A stretch of DNA of 64,000 bases from Pirellulaceae bacterium (GTDB taxonomy: Bacteria; Planctomycetota; Planctomycetia; Pirellulales; Pirellulaceae): assembly GCA_029243025.1 (NCBI GenBank), contig JAQWSU010000016.1:1-64000 (forward strand), written 5' to 3'. The position numbers and the translations under genes are program-made. The notes beneath the pieces are model-generated. The model searched no databases and was not told the origin of the DNA. It saw only the letters and a program-made list of their open reading frames with translations. Each line of letters opens with the position of its first letter. Within the stretch, counting starts at the first letter, position 1. This document shows positions 44,579-53,179 of the stretch, in pieces.

Positions 44579-45138
44579 TTGATCAATCGAACATCAACGG
44601 TATTAACACGTCGGTCGCCCAGGCTCGCGCTGCATTAAAGGCCGCGAAGATCAATCTTGCCTGGACCGATGTCAACGCACTCAGTGACGGGTTCGCCGTT
44701 GCAAACGCCTTGCGCCCGGGACAACGTGTCACAAGCATGGCGGTGCGGGGCTGGATGTCTTACGTCGTCACCGATGACATGCGATTTGCCGTTGCCATTG
44801 ACCAATTCGCTTTGCGGCACGTCAAGTCAGGCCAACCCGCCGAAGTCACCCTAAAACTGTATCCGGGCGAAACTTTCCAGGCGACGGTGGAGGAAATTGT
44901 TTCCATCAATCATGAAGCTCAAATTCGACCCTCCGGGGAAATTCCCAAGAGCCCATCATTTGGAACTTCTCCCTACATGGTTCTGCTAACGCTCGAGAAT
45001 CACGATCTCACCACCCGTGATTTACCCGGTGGATCTATCGGCACGGCAGCAATCTACACCGACGTCGCCAAACCAACTCAGCTGATTCGAAAAATCATGA
45101 TTCGCATGCAGGCCTGGATGAATTATGTGTTTCCCTAA
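44575..45138 (+). CDS. HlyD-family protein (YiaV-like), second half in -1 frame
   Basis: This frame continues the HlyD-like protein: SVAQARAALKAAKINLAW finishes the helical hairpin, then TDVNALSDGFAVANALRPGQRV is the second lipoyl-like half and FALRHVKSGQPAEVTLKLYPG the beta-barrel domain. The nominal TTG start at 44575 has no ribosome binding site, so independent initiation is unlikely; translation would have to come from the upstream half, by frameshift or reinitiation at the overlap with its TGA. The gene ends at 45138 with the usual C-terminal segment (IRKIMIRMQAWMNYVFP). A perfect 18-base tandem duplication lies 20 bases downstream. Confidence 0.75.
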   Translation: MIDQSNINGINTSVAQARAALKAAKINLAWTDVNALSDGFAVANALRPGQRVTSMAVRGWMSYVVTDDMRFAVAIDQFALRHVKSGQPAEVTLKLYPGETFQATVEEIVSINHEAQIRPSGEIPKSPSFGTSPYMVLLTLENHDLTTRDLPGGSIGTAAIYTDVAKPTQLIRKIMIRMQAWMNYVFP

Positions 45139-45157
45139 ATAAAACGCTGATCGAATC

Positions 45158-45193
45158 TCGCCAGAATCAGGGAGATCGCCAGAATCAGGGAGA
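45158..45193. repeat. Perfect 18-base tandem duplication
   Basis: TCGCCAGAATCAGGGAGA occurs twice in a row (45158-45175 and 45176-45193) just after the HlyD second half. It is non-coding on the forward strand and looks like a recent slippage event. Confidence 0.9.
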
Positions 45194-45429
45194 TGCAGTG
45201 TGGCCAGATCCGCCCAGCGGGCCACGAAAAGAGCCTTGCCGGAAAGTCCAGAGAATGACAATCCAGGAAATCCTGCTTCGATTACAGGCGCTTACTTCCA
45301 ACTTTGTTGCCTGAGTTTACCGAGAGGGCATCGAACAAATCGGGCTACCTAGCTACAATGCGCTGGCGTCGGTCTACTGGACGCCGTTTTAGTCGATTTC
45401 ACCTATTAACTCTGGGGTTTAGGATTGTC

Positions 45430-45894
45430 ATGGCGAAAGTCACAGTCAGCTTTGCTGCATTACTTATCGTTCTTGGTTGCGTGGGTTATTTCGGAACGAC
45501 GCCCCAGCCAGCGGAATCAGGAGCAGCCGCTCCCACCGAGGAGACCTCGGGTGATACAGCCGAGCAATCTGATCCTGCCAAACGGTCTGTCACCGCGCTG
45601 ATTCCCGCATTCGTCGGCGGGATTCTATTGATCTTTGGCCTTTTGGCTTTCAATGAAGGGATGCGGAAGCACGCGATGCATGGTGCCGCAATGATCGGAT
45701 TACTAGGATTCCTCGCGGGAGCAGGACGCGGCTCGATGGGAATCGGAAAATTCCTTTCGGGTGATCCAAGCTTGAACCAGCGAAGTTTCGCCTTCGTATG
45801 GCTCATGGCGTTACTCTGCCTCGTATTTTTGATCATGTGCATCAACTCCTTCATCCAAACTCGCAAACGTCGAGAGCAAGCTGCAGCTAACTAG
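45430..45894 (+). CDS. Four-segment membrane protein, unknown
   Basis: I start at the ATG at 45430; the frame is open back to a TTG at 45304, but that extension is basic and unlike protein. The resulting 154 residues have four hydrophobic segments: SFAALLIVLGCVGYFG, LIPAFVGGILLIFGLLAF, GAAMIGLLGFLAGAG and FVWLMALLCLVFLIMCI, with a polar loop rich in A, E, S and T between the first two. The first segment contains a Cys in a lipobox-like setting (IVLGC), but a lipoprotein is not certain. I know similar small membrane proteins from planctomycetes, without function. The gene stands alone between the HlyD gene and the EamA transporter. Confidence 0.65.
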   Translation: MAKVTVSFAALLIVLGCVGYFGTTPQPAESGAAAPTEETSGDTAEQSDPAKRSVTALIPAFVGGILLIFGLLAFNEGMRKHAMHGAAMIGLLGFLAGAGRGSMGIGKFLSGDPSLNQRSFAFVWLMALLCLVFLIMCINSFIQTRKRREQAAAN

Positions 45895-45990
45895 AAAGAT
45901 GGGTTAGCTGCTGTAAAAAGGATGAATCATCGCTGGTGAGTGTCGGACGAGGGTCTAGCAGGCAGACAAGCCTGTGACTACGATCGACTT

Positions 45991-46884
45991 ATGGCGAAAC
46001 CGAGCCCCCTCGATTATGCCCTGTTAACAGGCATTGGCCTGAGCTGGGGCTCTCAGTTTATTCTCAATCAGTTGGCGATTGCCTCCATCCCGCCGCTGAT
46101 GGTCGCTACGGGACGCGTCTTGATTGGCTGCGCTGTCTTGACCTCACTGATTTGGGCATTCCCCCAATTCGGTCGCTTCCAAGCGAACGAAACGGTCAAA
46201 CAGCCTTGGGGAAAATTCGCGCTGATTGGTATCACGGAAGCAATCGTTCCTTACTTCCTCGTGCCATGGGGACAACAACACGTATCTGCGAGTGCTGCCG
46301 CGATTTTGCTGGCGACCATCCCCATCTTCACATTACTCCTGGCTCCAATCTTCATTAAAAATGAGTCCTACAACGTTGTCACCACAGTTGGCGTAATGCT
46401 TGGATTTGCAGGAGTCGTGATTTTAGTCGCGCCTCATCAACAAGCCTTTCTGTTGAGCGAATTATCTGGCGAGCTTGCCATTCTCGGCGGAGCCTTGAGC
46501 TTTTCCATTAGTCTGATTCTGATCAAACGCTTACCCAGCATCCCACCTTTACTGGTGATCCGGAATATTTTTCTGATGGCATCGCTGCCGCTCGTAGTCG
46601 CAACCCTGATCTGGCATCCACCTTGGACCCTCTCGATCTCAACGAAGAGCAGCTTGGCTCTGATTGCACTGGGAATCATCTGCGGTGCGATGGCGTACGC
46701 CATGTATATTTCATTGCTCAATCGTATGGGTGCCACGTTTACGTCTCTCTCCAGCTACCTGGTAACTCTATTCGGCGTGCTGATTGGCGTTGGCTTGCTT
46801 GGAAACCGACTCCACTCGAACGACTTGCTGGCAATGTTATTCATCATGGCCGCCCTTGGCGTTCATCAGTTTCGCCACCGCTAG
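45991..46884 (+). CDS. EamA/DMT-family transporter
   Basis: Inner-membrane protein of about 297 residues with ten hydrophobic segments in two homologous halves, the layout of EamA (drug/metabolite transporter) proteins. The first half starts LDYALLTGIGLSWGSQFILN and includes VPWGQQHVSASAAAILLATIPIFT, the typical P-x-(F/W)-T stretch; the second begins ELSGELAILGGALSFSISLI and ends VTLFGVLIGVGLLGNRL. I use the ATG at 45991 rather than a GTG 51 bases upstream because the membrane domain starts just after it. Substrates of this family range over amino acids, sugars and metabolites, so none is proposed. No operon partner. Confidence 0.87.
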   Translation: MAKPSPLDYALLTGIGLSWGSQFILNQLAIASIPPLMVATGRVLIGCAVLTSLIWAFPQFGRFQANETVKQPWGKFALIGITEAIVPYFLVPWGQQHVSASAAAILLATIPIFTLLLAPIFIKNESYNVVTTVGVMLGFAGVVILVAPHQQAFLLSELSGELAILGGALSFSISLILIKRLPSIPPLLVIRNIFLMASLPLVVATLIWHPPWTLSISTKSSLALIALGIICGAMAYAMYISLLNRMGATFTSLSSYLVTLFGVLIGVGLLGNRLHSNDLLAMLFIMAALGVHQFRHR

Positions 46885-47057
46885 TCGCCAATATTCCAGC
46901 GTTTGCTGAACCCTCACTATTTCGTTCAGATGGCGTCTGAATCGAAAAAGGTTCCCGATTTTTGATAAATTCCCACTTCTTGAAGCAGCACAAATTGCTA
47001 TCGCTTCGCAAGAATTTATAATGGCCGGCTGATCCATCCATCCCTAGGAATTAAGTC

Positions 47058-48335
47058 ATGTTACGAACCATTTTAGTGGCATCCGTCTTGATGGTGCTTC
47101 ACGGTTTCTCCGCCCAAGCAGAAAACTGGCCCGGATGGCGAGGGCCACGAGGCGATGGGTCAAGTCAAGAGTTACAAGCTCCCATCGCTTGGGATGGCAC
47201 GACCGGTGATGGAATCGCCTGGAAAACCGCCATCCCGGGAGAAGGTCATTCATCCCCTGTTATTTGGAACGATTGCATCTTCCTGACGAGTTGTCTGCCT
47301 GACAGCCAAGATCGCGTTCTGCTTTGCCTCGACCGAGCAACCGGAAAAAGACGTTGGCAACAAACCGTCTTTACGGGATCACTCGAGTCGATTCACGCGC
47401 TCAATAGCCGAGCTTCTGCAACTCCTGCCACCGATGGCCAGTCGATTTTCGTAACGTTTCAACAAGTAACAGGTCAAAAAATCCCGGCACCTAACGTTGG
47501 TAGCGATCGCTTGATTACTGCGGGAAGACTCATCGTCGCGTCTTACGATTTTGACGGCAACCGCCAATGGCTCGTCACACCGGGCGATTTCATCAGCGCT
47601 CATGGGTTTAGCAATTGCCCGATACTCTACGAAGACCTCGTCATCGTGAATGCAGATCACGATGGAGATTCGTACGTTGTAGCGCTCGACAAAAAAAGTG
47701 GCAAGGAAGTCTGGCGAAAAGATCGACAACACAAGATCCGTAGTTATGTCACACCGTTAATTCGCAACATTGACGGTCGAACTCAGATGGTGTTTTCAGG
47801 TAGCAAACACATCATCAGTCTTGACCCACGCAACGGCAACACTCACTGGTCAATTCAGGGGCCAACGGAACAATTTGTTGCGTCGCTCGTTTATCACGAT
47901 CATCTGTTCTTTATGACCTGTGGCTATCCCGATCATTTCGTGATGGGCATCCGAGCGGATGGTCAAGGAGACGTCACGGATTCACATGTTGCCTGGGAGA
48001 CCCGCGCGGCTCGTTGCTATGTTCCGTCACCGGTCGTCATGAACAATTTCCTGCTGATCGCCGACGATCGCGGTACGGCCAACTGCTTTGATACAAAAAC
48101 TGGAAAACGCCACTGGCAAGAACGACTTGGTTCTGGATTCAGCGCTTCGATGATTCACGCCAAGGGCTTATCCTACTTCATTGCTAACGACGGTCGTACA
48201 AAGATTGTCCGTCCCGGCGCTCAACTAGAAATCGTGAAGGACAACGAACTTGGGGAAGCTGTTTCCGCTTCACCGGCGATCAGCGATGGCCAGTTATTCA
48301 TTCGCAGTCACAATTCACTTTTCTGTATCGAATAA
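47058..48335 (+). CDS. PQQ-like beta-propeller protein
   Basis: Secreted protein of 425 residues. A short signal peptide (ILVASVLMVLHGFSAQA) leads to ENWPGWRGPRGDGSSQE, the standard opening of planctomycete PQQ-like/BamB-like propeller proteins. Blades contain the repeat W-x-G-type stretches such as LCLDRATGKRRWQQTV, VALDKKSGKEVWRKD, ISLDPRNGNTHWSI and NCFDTKTGKRHWQERL, each with the G-[KN]-x-x-W ending. No enzyme active site was seen, so it is likely a scaffold or binding protein rather than a quinoprotein dehydrogenase. It is convergent with the DUF2141 gene that closes the carotenoid operon. Confidence 0.88.
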   Translation: MLRTILVASVLMVLHGFSAQAENWPGWRGPRGDGSSQELQAPIAWDGTTGDGIAWKTAIPGEGHSSPVIWNDCIFLTSCLPDSQDRVLLCLDRATGKRRWQQTVFTGSLESIHALNSRASATPATDGQSIFVTFQQVTGQKIPAPNVGSDRLITAGRLIVASYDFDGNRQWLVTPGDFISAHGFSNCPILYEDLVIVNADHDGDSYVVALDKKSGKEVWRKDRQHKIRSYVTPLIRNIDGRTQMVFSGSKHIISLDPRNGNTHWSIQGPTEQFVASLVYHDHLFFMTCGYPDHFVMGIRADGQGDVTDSHVAWETRAARCYVPSPVVMNNFLLIADDRGTANCFDTKTGKRHWQERLGSGFSASMIHAKGLSYFIANDGRTKIVRPGAQLEIVKDNELGEAVSASPAISDGQLFIRSHNSLFCIE

Positions 48336-48371
48336 GCGCGGCAACTGCAACTCGCCAACAATCCCCAAATC

Positions 48372-48968
48372 TTATCGCAGGATGATCGGTAATCGGGTTC
48401 GATCCGCAGTGGCATCGAGAACCACAAGGCGATAGTCCGGGGGCCCAAACCGACCGCGAGCATCATTGGAAAACCCATAAACCTCAGTCGGTATTCCCAA
48501 CGCGTTCCTATTCAACACACCGTCGTTGTTTGCATCTTGAAAAGCGGCAATGGCATATTCCCCCGGAGGAAGTTCGGAAAGATTGACATCCACCGTTTCC
48601 CCATCGGCGGCACACCAAGCCAGCCTCAACGCTTTCGCTTGATCGGGAAATACGTGGGGATTGTCAAAAATGGCGATTTGAATCTTCCCCTTTCCCGGCT
48701 GAACGCCGGCAATCTCAATTAGCAGTTCCACCGAACGATTCACCGTCTCCCGCTCTGGATTGGGCGCCTCATCTCGAAGACGAAATCGCTTTTTATTGCC
48801 TACCGCCTCAGCCACGGTCACGTCCAATGGCTGATTGTCGACTAACTTGCCGATCGTTTTTGGCGGGACTTGGAGCTTGTTCAATTGCCATCGAATACGC
48901 GTGACTTGAATCGTCGAAAAGCCCAATACACACAGTAATACCACCAAAACAATTCGATAAGGTTTCAC
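48372..48968 (-). CDS. DUF2141 protein, last gene of the carotenoid/ABC series
   Basis: Protein of 198 residues with an N-terminal membrane anchor or signal (RIVLVVLLCVLGFSTIQV). The DUF2141 domain is clear: GKGKIQIAIFDNPHVFPDQA, then SELPPGEYAIAAFQDANNDG and RNALGIPTEVYGFSNDARG. DUF2141 proteins are periplasmic or outer-membrane-associated, with unknown function. It lies 20 bases behind the ABC permease on the same strand, so it belongs to the operon; a role in carrying or placing the exported compound in the envelope is an inference from this position. Confidence 0.85.
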   Translation of the reverse strand: MKPYRIVLVVLLCVLGFSTIQVTRIRWQLNKLQVPPKTIGKLVDNQPLDVTVAEAVGNKKRFRLRDEAPNPERETVNRSVELLIEIAGVQPGKGKIQIAIFDNPHVFPDQAKALRLAWCAADGETVDVNLSELPPGEYAIAAFQDANNDGVLNRNALGIPTEVYGFSNDARGRFGPPDYRLVVLDATADRTRLPIILR

Positions 48969-48988
48969 GACATCAACCTCAATTGGAG

Positions 48989-50233
48989 CTAAGCAACTGT
49001 CCAGCGGTCAGCAAAAACTCGTGCAACAATCGCCAGATAAAGTGCCATCACAATCAGTACCGTGACTTCCTGTGTCAAATCGGTAACAGGCAGGTCGTAC
49101 CAAAATACTTTCTTAAATCCATCCAAGGCCCAACCGTTGAAAGTCAGCTTCCCCATTTTCTGCATGCCATCGCTCATGATAAAACGAGGCACCATACTTC
49201 CACCGAGGGCCGACATCGTGAGGATGAGCACGACGGAAATCCCATTCAATTGATTGCGAGTTCGACAGAACACGGCCAGACAAATCGCGAGGCTGGCCGT
49301 CGCTGCGGCAGTGCAGCCCGCCATCACAATAAAACCGGAAAGGTGCCCAAAAAGATCGACGCCAAATACCATCTGAGCCCAGACAAACATGACCGATAGT
49401 TGCGTGAATCCAAGCACCGTAATAAACAGCCACTTCCCGATCAACAATTTCGTCAGTGTTAATTGACTGGTCAACAAACGATCAAGAGTTCCGGCTTCAT
49501 GTTCCTCAAGCAAACTTCCACCCGCGCCACTGGCTGAAAACAACAGAAACATCACCGCAATTCCGGCCGCGTACATGGCAATTTTCGGATCGTGTTTATT
49601 GACATCAAAGACGTCTGTCGACTCAAACTCGATCATGCCACCCGTCAAGCTGGGCGTGGTCACTTTAAGTGACGTACTGGGTAAACGATACATCGGCTGT
49701 TGTACTGACGGTCGGTCCGTTCTGTCGCGAACCGGCTCGACAGTGCGAAGATCAAAGCCCTCCGACGACTGCTTGGCAAGCGACATGGCGAAAGCTCGCG
49801 AAAGTAGTGCATTCACCATTTCGCTGGCGACCGGGCTGGTACCTTCTCGTAACAGGTGAACTTTCAGCCCCGTCCCTTTTCGCAAACTCTCTTCCAGTCC
49901 AGGCGGAAAATGAACAACGACAGCCGTCTTTCTTTGTTGCAGAATTTCACGGGCCAGTTTTCCGATAGGCCACTGCAGATTGGTTTGTCGGATACGATCC
50001 GGAAGCTCCAAAGCGGACTGTTGATCGAGATTCAGGCGTACTTCTTGCGTCAAGGCCGACTGATCATCATCAACAATTGCGACTTTCACACGGGTAAGAT
50101 GGCTCCCAATCCCTCGACTAAAAATCAACGCAAAGATACTGAAGAACAGAATTGGTACAATAAACGTCAACGCCAATTCCTGCTTATTATTCCAAAGACG
50201 CAGCCAACCGATTTGGAAGACAGTCCGAATCAT
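48989..50233 (-). CDS. ABC-2 type transporter permease
   Basis: Protein of 414 residues: an N-terminal membrane segment (LALTFIVPILFFSIFALIFS), a large extracytoplasmic domain, then five hydrophobic segments starting IAMYAAGIAVMFLLFSASG. The motif LLEEHEAGTLDRLLTSQLT on the cytoplasmic side is typical of ABC-2 exporters (DrrB/YhfI type). It overlaps the ATPase gene by four bases (ATGA). It would form a half-transporter pair with that ATPase, exporting an amphipathic or lipid-like compound; the carotenoid made by the upstream genes is a candidate but unproven. Confidence 0.88.
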   Translation of the reverse strand: MIRTVFQIGWLRLWNNKQELALTFIVPILFFSIFALIFSRGIGSHLTRVKVAIVDDDQSALTQEVRLNLDQQSALELPDRIRQTNLQWPIGKLAREILQQRKTAVVVHFPPGLEESLRKGTGLKVHLLREGTSPVASEMVNALLSRAFAMSLAKQSSEGFDLRTVEPVRDRTDRPSVQQPMYRLPSTSLKVTTPSLTGGMIEFESTDVFDVNKHDPKIAMYAAGIAVMFLLFSASGAGGSLLEEHEAGTLDRLLTSQLTLTKLLIGKWLFITVLGFTQLSVMFVWAQMVFGVDLFGHLSGFIVMAGCTAAATASLAICLAVFCRTRNQLNGISVVLILTMSALGGSMVPRFIMSDGMQKMGKLTFNGWALDGFKKVFWYDLPVTDLTQEVTVLIVMALYLAIVARVFADRWTVA

Positions 50234-51147
50234 TCTCGCAACTCCTTCCCCGTCAAATGCAAAAACACGTTTTGCAACGTTGGCCCTTGCAACATGACCT
50301 GATCGATGGGGCCTTGCGAATGCTGCAAGCTTTCCATCAGGGCAGGCAACTCGTCGGCAACATTGGTCAACGTACAGGTTCCCAGCGTACGATCTTTGTC
50401 CAAGCTAAAACCAGATGGCAGGATTGTGGGCGGCGAGTGAAACCGCACGCTTAAGCGCTGATCGGAGCCGATGGTATCTGCGATCAACTGCTGAAGTGTC
50501 CCCGAAAGAATGACTTGGCCTTGGTCAACGATCGCAATCCGATCGCATCGATGCTGTGCCTCATCCAGATGATGGGTCGTTAACATCACGGCTGTTCCTT
50601 GGTCGCGCATTCCGCTAAGCATCTCGTAAATTCGTTCGCGACTTTGAGGATCCACACCGACAGTAGGTTCATCCAATAGCAGGATACAAGGACGATGTAG
50701 AACGCTGCAGGCAATATTCAGCCGGCGCTTCATTCCACCTGAAAAGGTGTTCACCAACTTTCGACGTCGCGTTTCCAAGTTCGACCAATGTAATGCCGCA
50801 TCCACTCGTTCCCTCAATTCGCGTCGTGGAACCGCGTGTAATTTCGCAAAGGCGAACAGATTTTGCTCCGCGGTCAAATCTTCGTACAACGCCAATCTTT
50901 GCGGCACAACGCCCAATTGCTGGCGTTGCTGTTTCCCCTGTTGAGGAAATCGAATTTGGCCACTGTCCAGTCTTGCTCGACCGGCAAGACACTGAATCAA
51001 TGTCGTTTTACCCGCACCATTCGGCCCTAAAAACCCAAGTAACTCACCGGCATGAAGATCCAGGTTGATGCCTTTCAGCGCAGGCGTCTGGCCATACGAT
51101 TTCCAAGCATCGCGAATAGCCAAGACAGGTTCAAGCGTGGTGAACAT
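50230..51147 (-). CDS. ABC transporter ATP-binding protein
   Basis: ATPase of 305 residues: Walker A GPNGAGKTTLIQ, Q-loop near VVPQRLALYEDLT, ABC signature FSGGMKRRLNIA, Walker B CILLLDEPTVGVD and switch His in MLTTHHLDEA. The length and C-terminal domain (beyond the switch) fit exporters of the DrrA/CcmA-like class. It lies 18 bases after the glycosyltransferase gene and overlaps the permease gene, so it is part of the same transcript as the carotenoid enzymes. Confidence 0.92.
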   Translation of the reverse strand: MFTTLEPVLAIRDAWKSYGQTPALKGINLDLHAGELLGFLGPNGAGKTTLIQCLAGRARLDSGQIRFPQQGKQQRQQLGVVPQRLALYEDLTAEQNLFAFAKLHAVPRRELRERVDAALHWSNLETRRRKLVNTFSGGMKRRLNIACSVLHRPCILLLDEPTVGVDPQSRERIYEMLSGMRDQGTAVMLTTHHLDEAQHRCDRIAIVDQGQVILSGTLQQLIADTIGSDQRLSVRFHSPPTILPSGFSLDKDRTLGTCTLTNVADELPALMESLQHSQGPIDQVMLQGPTLQNVFLHLTGKELRE

Positions 51148-51165
51148 CGATTCTTCTTTTCTAGC

Positions 51166-52302
51166 TCAAGCCGAAGCCGCCGGATAAGCACGTCCACGCC
51201 AAGTCGCTTGCGTACCCCAATAGTGATTCAAGAGTGCCCACCATTGCAGAACCAGAAACAACACAATGGCCAATGGGAACAGGCAAGTCGAGAACCAGGC
51301 ACGGTCAAAACGGAAAGCCGCCAAGACACGAGGCAAATAGGAAGCAGCCATTCCGATCATCGCCATCGGGGGAATGGCCTCCGAACTGAACAACCCCATC
51401 AAGCCCACCACGGTAGGCGCGACATACCCCAGCACCATTAGCACCGTAAAGGGCACGATCAGACGTTCGTTTGCAATCCCCTCGTACGCATTCTTCTCCA
51501 AACCATTCCAGGTCTGCTGCCATCCATGATACATCCGACAGCTGGCAATATCGCTTGCGTCAAAAACATCCGTTTTCAGACGAGCCTGTCGGAATTGGCG
51601 AGGCAACTGCACGCCGTCATGAAGAGAGGCCTTGACGGTTGCATGGCCACCAACTCGCTCGTAGGCCGATTTTGTCGTGAGAAAAAATTGCCCACAACCG
51701 GCCGATGCGCCTTTCATCAAAGTCCGTCTCATCAGCACGAAAGGCAAATAAGTCAGCAAAACGATGTGCATTAAGGGAATCAGCAACGCCTCCCCCAGCG
51801 ATTCCACTTGCTGCTTTGGAAATCCACTTAACAAGGCTACCCCGACACGTTGATATTGGGCCACAGCACGGCAAATCGCATCCGGCGTGAGATGCACATC
51901 AGCATCGAGAAATAGTAAATGCTCATGACTGGCTTGAGTTGCCAGTTGTTGACATGCATACTGCTTGCCACACCATCCCGCTGGCAACGGCTTTCCCTGA
52001 ACCAATCTTACGCGTTCATCGTGAGCTGCGATCTGGATTACTGCCCGATCGGTCCCATCGTCACTGTGGTCATCCAAAACGATCACCTCTAGCTCGACGT
52101 CAAGGTTTGCCAGCACCGCGTCGAGCGTTCTCGAAATGCGATCTACTTCGTTCCTCGCAGGAATCAACACAGATACTGTCGGACGCGAATCAAGAGCGAC
52201 GACTTTCCCCCCAGCTTTCCGAAACAGAACTAGATTCACTACGAATAAGATTGCCGATCCCATCGCGCAAACACAGGCCCCAATCGTCAGCGGTTCCATC
52301 AT
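51166..52302 (-). CDS. Family 2 glycosyltransferase (CrtQ-like)
   Basis: Protein of 378 residues with a GT-A domain: VSVLIPARNEVDRISRTLDA, EVIVLDDHSDDGTD, then FLDADVHLTPDA (the DxD-like motif) and QLPRQFRQARLKTD in the acceptor region, followed by several membrane segments at the C-terminus (VLMVLGYVAPTVVGLMGLF and others). This layout is that of CrtQ, which glycosylates 4,4'-diaponeurosporenoate in staphyloxanthin synthesis; the position after the acyltransferase gene, overlapping it by four bases, supports that role. Other lipid glycosyltransferases share the layout. Confidence 0.8.
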   Translation of the reverse strand: MMEPLTIGACVCAMGSAILFVVNLVLFRKAGGKVVALDSRPTVSVLIPARNEVDRISRTLDAVLANLDVELEVIVLDDHSDDGTDRAVIQIAAHDERVRLVQGKPLPAGWCGKQYACQQLATQASHEHLLFLDADVHLTPDAICRAVAQYQRVGVALLSGFPKQQVESLGEALLIPLMHIVLLTYLPFVLMRRTLMKGASAGCGQFFLTTKSAYERVGGHATVKASLHDGVQLPRQFRQARLKTDVFDASDIASCRMYHGWQQTWNGLEKNAYEGIANERLIVPFTVLMVLGYVAPTVVGLMGLFSSEAIPPMAMIGMAASYLPRVLAAFRFDRAWFSTCLFPLAIVLFLVLQWWALLNHYWGTQATWRGRAYPAASA

Positions 52303-53147
52303 GATGGTACTCCTTCACCACGGCAGTGGCGTGGGTCGAACGATTGCCTGCGCAAAATCGCCTTGGTCCGACGCACCAGATCGTAGCCGCCCCCCACTCC
52401 AGCCGAACCGGAAAGCAGGAGATCAAACGTTTTGTAATCACGTGCAACGGCTTTCTCCGCCAAGCTTGCTTGGGTCTGAGCAAGCCGTTCCTCAAGAAAG
52501 TTTTGCCACTGTGACTTCGATTGTCGTTGTCTTTGAATTTCGATCGGTTCGCCGAATTCGATAAGAGCTTCCGGCGTCCGTTCTTCCCAAAACACGTATT
52601 CGAAGGCCACAGGCAAGAGTGTTGCCTTCTGCTTAGATGCGGCGATATGGGCCAAGCCTGGCTGGAACTTCGTTCGTCGCCTGACATCAGAAAAGGCACC
52701 TCCCGGCGTCACCCAAATGGCGGTAGTAGGATTCAGCAACAACTGTCGCGTGACCCCTAAGAATTGCCGCGCACCTTCGATCGAATCCATTTCGATCCCG
52801 TAGAACCCCAACTGCCGAAAGACCGGATACTGCGCCAGCGACTGCTGATCGATCGGCGTAAAAACAACCCGCCCCGGAAAGCAGAGCTGGTTGGTCAAAA
52901 ATGCGAGCAGAGGATCCCACCAACCGGGATGATTCACGAAACAGACAAGGGATTGGTCGGAAGCAATTGCCGGCTGCGAACCGCGAGCCACGCGTACCGC
53001 ATTGAAGTTCTTTCGCAGTAATCGCCGGCTATACCAATGGAAGCCGCCCAGCAAGAAGCGGGATACCTTTGGCAAACTCCTATCGCTGAATGTGATTTTT
53101 TCGACATCCAGGCTGGCATTCGTAATCGTTTCATTCACGTCGCTCAT
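52299..53147 (-). CDS. PlsC-type acyltransferase in the carotenoid operon
   Basis: I start at the ATG at 53147, behind GAGGGAGAAC and 32 bases after the previous gene's stop; the longer frame to 53258 overlaps that gene. About 282 residues. The acyltransferase motif I is NHPGWWDPLLAF (NHx4D), motif III FPGRV... appears as CFPGRVVFTPID, and motif region VTPGGAFSDVRRRTKFQPG follows. This is the 1-acylglycerol-phosphate acyltransferase fold. In the staphyloxanthin pathway an acyltransferase (CrtO) adds a fatty acid to the sugar, so an analogous role is likely here although CrtO itself belongs to another family. Confidence 0.82.
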   Translation of the reverse strand: MSDVNETITNASLDVEKITFSDRSLPKVSRFLLGGFHWYSRRLLRKNFNAVRVARGSQPAIASDQSLVCFVNHPGWWDPLLAFLTNQLCFPGRVVFTPIDQQSLAQYPVFRQLGFYGIEMDSIEGARQFLGVTRQLLLNPTTAIWVTPGGAFSDVRRRTKFQPGLAHIAASKQKATLLPVAFEYVFWEERTPEALIEFGEPIEIQRQRQSKSQWQNFLEERLAQTQASLAEKAVARDYKTFDLLLSGSAGVGGGYDLVRRTKAILRRQSFDPRHCRGEGVPS

Positions 53148-53179
53148 GTTCTCCCTCGAATCGAACGATCGATCCAGCG

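Noticed and set aside
44577-44588. GATTGATCAATC palindrome after the HlyD frame break, as a frameshift-stimulating hairpin
   Set aside because: Twelve bases, AT-rich and without a loop, so it would be too weak; it also overlaps the stop.
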